From NCBI GenBank assembly GCA_900759715.1, contig CAAEXF010000019.1, forward strand, positions 1-64,000: a DNA stretch of 64,000 nucleotides. Direction: 5' to 3'. This document shows positions 58,548-64,000 of this stretch, in pieces. The notes beneath the pieces were generated by a model that saw only the letters and a program-made list of their open reading frames with translations, was not told the DNA's origin and did not search any database. The stretch's first letter is position 1, and every line of letters starts with the position of its first letter. The translations under genes and the position numbers were made by a program. The DNA is from Clostridium_AM sp900759715 (lineage in GTDB: Bacteria > Bacillota > Clostridia > Clostridiales > Clostridiaceae).

Positions 58548-60689
58548 ATGGAAGATATTAATGCAAATAAAATTGAAGTAAAAAATGAAATACAACAGCT
58601 AATTAATGAAGGTAAGATGGATCAGGCAGAAAAACTTATTTCACAATATGAAGAAATTATTAAAGATGACATAGAAATCATATCTATGAAGGCTGTAATG
58701 CTAATAATGTTCAATAAATTAGAAGAAGCTAAAAACATATTGCATAGAGGTTTGAGCTTAGATAAGAACAATCCCGACATTCTTTTCAATCTAGCCTATG
58801 TTTATGAAATCAATGAGCAATATGATGAAGCTTATGAATATTATTTAAGGGCTAAAAATAATTCAGAGGATAGTGAATTTATTTCTAATGTGGACTCTAT
58901 AATAAATAATTTAAAAGAAAGTTTTAATTTGAATTTAGAGAATAAAAAAAGTAATGTAAAAACAAGCATAATTATCTTAACCTACAACAAGTTAGATTAT
59001 ACTAAATTGTGTATAGATAGTATCAGAAAATATACTAAAACTGGAACCTATGAAATTATAATTGTAGACAATAATTCTACTGATGATACTAGATTATGGC
59101 TAAAAGAACAAAAGGACATAAAGGTTATTTTAAATAATGAAAACTTAGGATTCCCAGGTGGATGCAATGTGGGAATAAAAGCTGCAGAAAAAGAAAATGA
59201 CATACTTTTACTGAATAATGATACCATTGTAAGTCCGAGATGGCTGGAAAACCTTAATAACTGTTTGTATAGTGATGAACACGTTGGAGCAGTTGGTGCT
59301 GTTACAAATAACTGTGCAAATTATCAAGCAATAAGAACAGAATATCAATCAATAGATGAAATGATAGCTTTTGCAGATAAATACAATATGTCTGATTCAT
59401 CAAAATGGGAACAAAAGGTAAGATTAATAGGATATTGCATGCTAATTAAAAGAGCAGTAATGGATAAAATAGGACTTTTAGATGAAAGTTTTTTTCCAGG
59501 TAATTTCGAAGATGATGATTTTGGTTACAGAATTCAATCAGAAGGCTATAAATTAATGCTTTGCAATGATACATTCATTCATCATTTTGGAAGCACATCT
59601 TTTAAGGAAAATCCAGAAAAATTAAACAGCTTGCTTAAAGAAAACTCAAAAAAATTTATAAATAAATGGAGCTTTAATTCAGAAAAAAATTGCGTTGTAA
59701 ATTTTAATATTATACAAAAACTTGATATGAACAAGGTTGATTTTAATGTGCTTCATATAGGTTGTGGTACGGGATCTCTTTTGTATAAAATAAAATATAA
59801 ATTTAAAGATGCAAAATTGTATGGGATGGATCAGAATAAAACAACAGCTAAAATATTGAATAATTTTATAAATGTAAAAGTAGCAAGCATTGATGATGAA
59901 TTAGCTTATCCTGAAGATTTCTTTGATTATATCATTGTTACTAATAGTGTGGAATGTTCAAAAGCACCTAGAATTGCAGTACAAAAATTATTAAAGTTCA
60001 TTAAAGGAACAGGGAAAATAATAGTTACTGTAAAAAACTCGAATTTTTATGAAGAGCTTATAAAAATTTTAATGGGAAGTGCAGATTTTGATAATAAAAA
60101 AATGTATAACTATAATGAGATTAAAGAAATATTCTCTTGCGAGGATTTTTCAGACACTACCATTGAAAGTGAAACTGTAAATATATCCTCTGATAACGAA
60201 ATGGTATTAGATCATATATGCAAGTTAACTGAAGAAAATATGAAGTTTCAATATATGACTGAAGAATATTTGATAACTTTTGGCAAGAATTTTATAGATA
60301 AAAAAGAAATATCATATATTTTAAGAAGAATAGAAAATTCTATTTCTGTTGAAGAAAACTTAAAACTATTAAGTAATTATTTGGATAAAATCAACTATGA
60401 AGTTTTAAATGAAATAATCATGAAAAATATAATAAAAAGAGAAGAAGTATTTAATATTATTTCCATAAATCTATATAACAATCATAAATATGTGGAAGCA
60501 TTAAATATACTGGAGTTAGCCTATAAGTATAATCCTAAAGATAAAGATACAATTTATAATATGGCATATATAATTTATACATTAGGAGATAAAGAAACTG
60601 CATTAGCTTATCTGGATTCTTTTTCTAATATTCATGATGAAGATATTTTAAAATTGAAGGAAGAAATATTAGGTGATGAAAATGAATAA
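58548..60689 (+). CDS. TPR - glycosyltransferase 2 - methyltransferase - TPR fusion
   Basis: A 713-aa four-part protein. TPR-like helices lie at about 5-115 (ALDKNNPDILFNLAYVYEINEQYDEAYEYYLRAKN type). The GT2 domain is at about 142-370 (TSIIILTYNKLDYTKLCIDSI, IVDNNSTDDT, LLLNNDTIV, GNFEDDDFGYRIQ). A SAM-methyltransferase-like domain is at about 395-510 (VLHIGCGTGSLLYKI ... DYIIVTNSVEC). C-terminal helices and TPR-like repeats follow (about 590-713). It probably adds and modifies a sugar on flagellin. Ribosome site GAGGTG. The end overlaps the next gene by 8 nt, so they are translationally coupled. Confidence 0.82.
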   Translation: MEDINANKIEVKNEIQQLINEGKMDQAEKLISQYEEIIKDDIEIISMKAVMLIMFNKLEEAKNILHRGLSLDKNNPDILFNLAYVYEINEQYDEAYEYYLRAKNNSEDSEFISNVDSIINNLKESFNLNLENKKSNVKTSIIILTYNKLDYTKLCIDSIRKYTKTGTYEIIIVDNNSTDDTRLWLKEQKDIKVILNNENLGFPGGCNVGIKAAEKENDILLLNNDTIVSPRWLENLNNCLYSDEHVGAVGAVTNNCANYQAIRTEYQSIDEMIAFADKYNMSDSSKWEQKVRLIGYCMLIKRAVMDKIGLLDESFFPGNFEDDDFGYRIQSEGYKLMLCNDTFIHHFGSTSFKENPEKLNSLLKENSKKFINKWSFNSEKNCVVNFNIIQKLDMNKVDFNVLHIGCGTGSLLYKIKYKFKDAKLYGMDQNKTTAKILNNFINVKVASIDDELAYPEDFFDYIIVTNSVECSKAPRIAVQKLLKFIKGTGKIIVTVKNSNFYEELIKILMGSADFDNKKMYNYNEIKEIFSCEDFSDTTIESETVNISSDNEMVLDHICKLTEENMKFQYMTEEYLITFGKNFIDKKEISYILRRIENSISVEENLKLLSNYLDKINYEVLNEIIMKNIIKREEVFNIISINLYNNHKYVEALNILELAYKYNPKDKDTIYNMAYIIYTLGDKETALAYLDSFSNIHDEDILKLKEEILGDENE

Positions 60690-62829
60690 TAAAAAGATAT
60701 GCTTTATAACTTGTGTAAATGATGATAGACAATACGAAGAGTGTTTATTATACATAAATAACTTGAACATTCCTGAAGGCTATGAAATAGATGCTGTTTC
60801 AATTAAAGAAGCTGAAAGCATGGCAGCCGGATATAATGCAGCAATGAATAGTACTGATGCTAAATATAAAGTTTATTTACATCAAGATGTTTTTATAATT
60901 AATAAAAATTTTATATTGGATTTTTTGAGTTTATTTAAAAAAGATGAAAAAATTGGATTGATAGGCATGACAGGTTCTAAGGCAATTGCAATTGACGGAA
61001 GTTGGGGCAAATCGGAATACAAATATGGGAAAAAATATAAAAAACAAAATGGTGCTATTGAATTAGTGGAATTTAATGAAATTAATAAAAGTTATGATAG
61101 TGCTAAAGTAATAGATGGAGCTATAATGATAACTCAGTATGATTTGGCATGGAGAGAAGATATAATTGATGGATGGTCATTTTATGATGCTTCACAATGT
61201 AATGAGTTCGTATTAGAGGGATATAAAATAGTAATACCAAACCAGCTTAAGCCATGGTATATACATGAATGTAAAATGGATAAAAATGTTAATGATTATG
61301 AAAATAATAGAAAAAATTTTATAGCGGAATATTATAATTACATGTTATTACCTAATCAGGGTGTGTTTGGAAGTCATTTGCTGTATAACTTAGGGAGAAA
61401 TTCTCATATAGGAAAAGAGTATAAATTTATATATCCTGAAGGCATAAATATAGGTAAAAATGTAGTAGTGTTAGAGGAGTCTTATTTAATGATTCCTTAT
61501 AATAATTTTAATGATGAACCGAGAATAATTATTGAAGATGGTTGTCAAATAGGAAAAAGATGTACTATTTCTGCTACAAATAGAGTTACAATAGAGAAAA
61601 ATGTAATTATGGCAGCAAATATTCACATAACAGATCATAATCATGAGTATAAACAAGTAGGTATACCAATTATGTATCAAGGAGTAACCTCTTTTACAAA
61701 TGAGGTAGTAATAGGGCAAGGTAGCTGGATTGCCAATAATGTTGTAATATCAGGTAATGTACATATTGGACTTGGATGTACTATTGGAGCTAATAGTGTT
61801 GTTAACTGTGATATACCAGATTACTGTGTCGCGGTTGGAAGTCCTGCTAAAGTTATAAAATGTTTTGACAGAGTTTCAGGCGAGTGGATTAAAGTAAAAA
61901 ATGAAAACCACTTAGCAGAAGTTCTTGGAAAAAGACAAACGAGTGCACCGTTAATTACAATTGGTATTTTTACTTATAATAGATCTAATTATTTGGATAA
62001 ATGCTTACAGTCCATATTTAATCAAATAGGAAATGACAATTTATTTGAAATTTTAATTAGTGATAATAATTCTACAGATGATACAAAGTTAGTAGTGGAT
62101 AAGTATAAGGCTAAATACAGCAATTTAAAATATTACAAGAATGAGAATAATGTTGGACCAATGAAAAATGTTCATAAAGTTTTCGAAAGAGCTTCAGGTG
62201 AATTTGTAATTGCACATGGTGATGACGATTATTTATCATATTTATCAGTTTATAAATTGGTAGATATGATATATAAAAATAGAGATTGTTCAATAATGTA
62301 TATGCTTCATTCAAATAAGGAATTTAGTATATATAATGGAACTGGTATCAATGATTATATTGGACAGGTTTCTTTTATATCTACATTTATATCGGGTATG
62401 GTATTGAAAAAAAGTGATTTTTCTAAAATTCAAGATAAGGAAAAATTTGTTTATACGGATATTAATCAAGTATACATTCAATTAGAATTACTAAGAAATA
62501 ATCCTAAATTTGCTGTATTAAAAGGAAAAACTCTTGATGGAAACTCAGGCGAACACAATCCAGAGGGATATAACTTTGGCGAGGTTTTTATTAAAAATTA
62601 CTTAGACATATTGCATTATTTTACACAATATGGGTTAGAAGAACGTATAATAAAGAACGAGAAATATAAACTTTTAAAATCCATGATAATTCCTTGGTGT
62701 AGAAAAATTATAACTGAAAATATAAAATTAGACATTAGTGATATTATGACATTATTTTACAATTATTATAAAGACGAAACTTATTTTGAAGAAGCTAATA
62801 AACAATTACAAAAAATTTTAAAACAGTAG
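60682..62829 (+). CDS. Glycosyltransferase - acetyltransferase - glycosyltransferase fusion
   Basis: A 715-aa three-part enzyme. An N-terminal transferase-like domain (about 5-225) has VYLHQDVFI and the end WYIHECK, resembling the StrF-type GT2 relatives. A left-handed beta-helix hexapeptide domain (about 245-390: IGKNVVVLEES, IIEDGCQIGKRCTISA, ITDHNHEYKQVGIPI, VVIGQGSWIANNVVI, GAGANSV-like, VGSPAKVIK) is a probable O-acetyltransferase. The C-terminal GT2 (about 425-650) has LITIGIFTYNRSNYLDKCL, ISDNNSTDDT and IAHGDDDYL. ATG 60682 with AGGTG upstream. Confidence 0.8.
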   Translation: MNNKKICFITCVNDDRQYEECLLYINNLNIPEGYEIDAVSIKEAESMAAGYNAAMNSTDAKYKVYLHQDVFIINKNFILDFLSLFKKDEKIGLIGMTGSKAIAIDGSWGKSEYKYGKKYKKQNGAIELVEFNEINKSYDSAKVIDGAIMITQYDLAWREDIIDGWSFYDASQCNEFVLEGYKIVIPNQLKPWYIHECKMDKNVNDYENNRKNFIAEYYNYMLLPNQGVFGSHLLYNLGRNSHIGKEYKFIYPEGINIGKNVVVLEESYLMIPYNNFNDEPRIIIEDGCQIGKRCTISATNRVTIEKNVIMAANIHITDHNHEYKQVGIPIMYQGVTSFTNEVVIGQGSWIANNVVISGNVHIGLGCTIGANSVVNCDIPDYCVAVGSPAKVIKCFDRVSGEWIKVKNENHLAEVLGKRQTSAPLITIGIFTYNRSNYLDKCLQSIFNQIGNDNLFEILISDNNSTDDTKLVVDKYKAKYSNLKYYKNENNVGPMKNVHKVFERASGEFVIAHGDDDYLSYLSVYKLVDMIYKNRDCSIMYMLHSNKEFSIYNGTGINDYIGQVSFISTFISGMVLKKSDFSKIQDKEKFVYTDINQVYIQLELLRNNPKFAVLKGKTLDGNSGEHNPEGYNFGEVFIKNYLDILHYFTQYGLEERIIKNEKYKLLKSMIIPWCRKIITENIKLDISDIMTLFYNYYKDETYFEEANKQLQKILKQ

Positions 62830-62886
62830 ACATATAATATAATCATATATATTATTGTAATTTATCAGGAAAATAGGTGAAAATAA

Positions 62887-63657
62887 ATGAAAGCAGTAAT
62901 TCTTTGTGGTGGTAAAGGAACACGTATGCGTGAAGAAACTGAATATAGACCTAAACCTTTGGTATTGGTTGGTTCAAAACCGATACTATGGCATATAATG
63001 AAACTATATTCATTCTTTGGTATAAATGATTTTATACTTTGTACTGGATATAAAGGCGATATGATTAAGCAATATTTTATGGAGATGTACTGGAGAAACA
63101 ATGATTTTACTCTTCATATTAACGGAGAAAAACATATAGAGTATCATACTAAAGAAGAAGAAAATTGGAATATTACTATTGTAGATACAGGCCTTGAAAC
63201 ATTAACAGGTGGTCGTTTAAAACAAGTGGAGAGGTATATAGATGAAGATACTTTTATGTTTACATATGGAGATGGGCTAAGTAATGTTAATTTAGATGAA
63301 CTGCTTAAGTATCATAAAAATAAAGATAGAATTGCTACATTAACAGGAGTCCATCCTATTTCTACTTTTGGATTAATGGATGTTGAAGATGGAATAGTTA
63401 AAGCATTTAGAGAAAAACCAATGCTTCAAGATATGGTTAATGGTGGATACATGGTTTTAAATAAAAGAGTGTTTGATTATTTACCAGAAGAAGACTGTAT
63501 GTTTGAACAAGAGCCATTAATAAATTTAGCAGGGGATTCACAATTGGCTGTATATGAACACAACGGATTTTGGAAAGCAGTAGATACCTTTAAAGATGTG
63601 GAAACAGTAAATAAAATGTGTGAAAAAGGAGATATGCCATGGAAAATATGGGATTAG
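62887..63657 (+). CDS. rfbF: Glucose-1-phosphate cytidylyltransferase
   Basis: A 256-aa nucleotidyltransferase making CDP-glucose from glucose-1-phosphate and CTP, the first step to CDP-linked 3,6-dideoxy sugars. N-terminus MKAVILCGGKGTRMREETEYRPKPLV (signature plus catalytic Lys), then FMFTYGDGLSNV, the substrate loop TLTGVHPISTFGLMD, and FWKAVDTFKDVE near the end. Length matches RfbF/DdhA. The end overlaps rfbG by 19 nt. Confidence 0.93.
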   Translation: MKAVILCGGKGTRMREETEYRPKPLVLVGSKPILWHIMKLYSFFGINDFILCTGYKGDMIKQYFMEMYWRNNDFTLHINGEKHIEYHTKEEENWNITIVDTGLETLTGGRLKQVERYIDEDTFMFTYGDGLSNVNLDELLKYHKNKDRIATLTGVHPISTFGLMDVEDGIVKAFREKPMLQDMVNGGYMVLNKRVFDYLPEEDCMFEQEPLINLAGDSQLAVYEHNGFWKAVDTFKDVETVNKMCEKGDMPWKIWD

Positions 63658-64000
63658 ACATATTTCATAATTTCTATAAAGGGAAAACAGTTTTAGTTAC
63701 TGGTCATACTGGATTTAAAGGATCATGGTTATCTATTTGGCTTAATGAATTAGGGGTAAAGGTTGTAGGATACGGATTAGATCCTTATACAGATAAGGAT
63801 AATTTTGTAGTTACAGGGTTAAAAGATAAAATAATTGATATAAGAGGCGACATAAGAGAAGAAGGAAAACTAGATGAAGTTTTTAAAATGTACAAGCCGC
63901 AAATAGTTTTTCATTTAGCAGCTCAACCACTTGTAAGATTGTCCTATGAAAATCCTAAGGAGACATATGAAACTAATGTTATGGGAACTTTAAATGTTCT
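63639..64000 (+). CDS. rfbG: CDP-glucose 4,6-dehydratase (partial, cut by window end)
   Basis: The first 120 codons of an extended SDR enzyme: FYKGKTVLVTGHTGFKGSWLSIWL (NAD-binding GxxGxxG-type loop TGHTGFKG), DIRGDIRE, and VFHLAAQPLVRLSYENPKETYETNVMGTLNV. It converts CDP-glucose to CDP-4-keto-6-deoxyglucose. ATG 63639 has AAAAGGAG inside rfbF at good spacing. The catalytic YxxxK lies beyond the window. Confidence 0.92.
   Translation, partial: MENMGLDIFHNFYKGKTVLVTGHTGFKGSWLSIWLNELGVKVVGYGLDPYTDKDNFVVTGLKDKIIDIRGDIREEGKLDEVFKMYKPQIVFHLAAQPLVRLSYENPKETYETNVMGTLNV

Overview
The window is low-GC, AT-rich DNA with purine-rich Shine-Dalgarno sites (AGGAGG type). It carries pyruvate:ferredoxin oxidoreductase, an alpha/beta-type spore protein and a Bacillus-like chemotaxis set (CheC, CheD, FliY). 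Together these point to an anaerobic, spore-forming, motile Clostridium (sensu stricto or a near relative). No rRNA, tRNA, CRISPR array or transposase gene was seen. Almost all genes lie on the + strand; only the SagB-like oxidoreductase and the small spore protein are on the - strand.

Layout: (1) 1-5023, topoisomerase IV (parE, parC) behind a structured 140-nt element. (2) 5024-8258, a glycerol module (glpF, glpP, glpK) whose leader has a promoter, a conditional terminator and a cre site. (3) 8263-29854, mixed housekeeping genes separated by repeat elements: a DJ-1 family protein, the K+ importer KimA, an M16 peptidase, a CopZ-like protein, a SagB-like oxidoreductase, RecJ, an orphan PAS histidine kinase, a short SASP, MurG, PFOR, a Cys/His-rich DUF1292 protein, a HAD hydrolase, a class IV aminotransferase, and the glucose PTS with its GlcT-type antiterminator. 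(4) 30290-41107, fapA then cheW-cheD-cheB-cheR-cheA-cheC-cheY-cheW-fliM-fliY. (5) 41641-50740, late flagellar genes flgM-flgN-flgK-flgL-fliW-csrA-flaG-(unknown)-fliS-fliD-fliT, with sigma-28 promoters before flgM and fliS. (6) 50833-54861, an unusual cassette of three tiny proteins (DUF1659, DUF2922, YvrJ), two divergent sigma factors, and a DnaD-like plus DnaC-like pair. (7) 55111-64000, the flagellin gene with its own sigma-28 promoter and two CsrA-type sites, then three large glycosyltransferase proteins and the start of a CDP-sugar pathway (rfbF, rfbG), which looks like a flagellin-glycosylation island.

Regions 4, 5 and 7 form one motility programme: a chemotaxis switch, FlgM/sigma-28 timing, export chaperones (FlgN, FliS, FliT), and FliW-CsrA-flagellin feedback.

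Two things are not explained by ordinary genes. First, about a dozen copies of an intergenic inverted-repeat element have arms built from 7-nt units. The fuller copies enclose internal hairpins with compensatory base changes, and four copies carry extra flanking hairpins. Second, the sigma/YvrJ/DUF1659/DUF2922/DnaD/DnaC cassette sits between the filament-cap genes and flagellin. Its second sigma factor appears to start at a non-canonical AUA codon.
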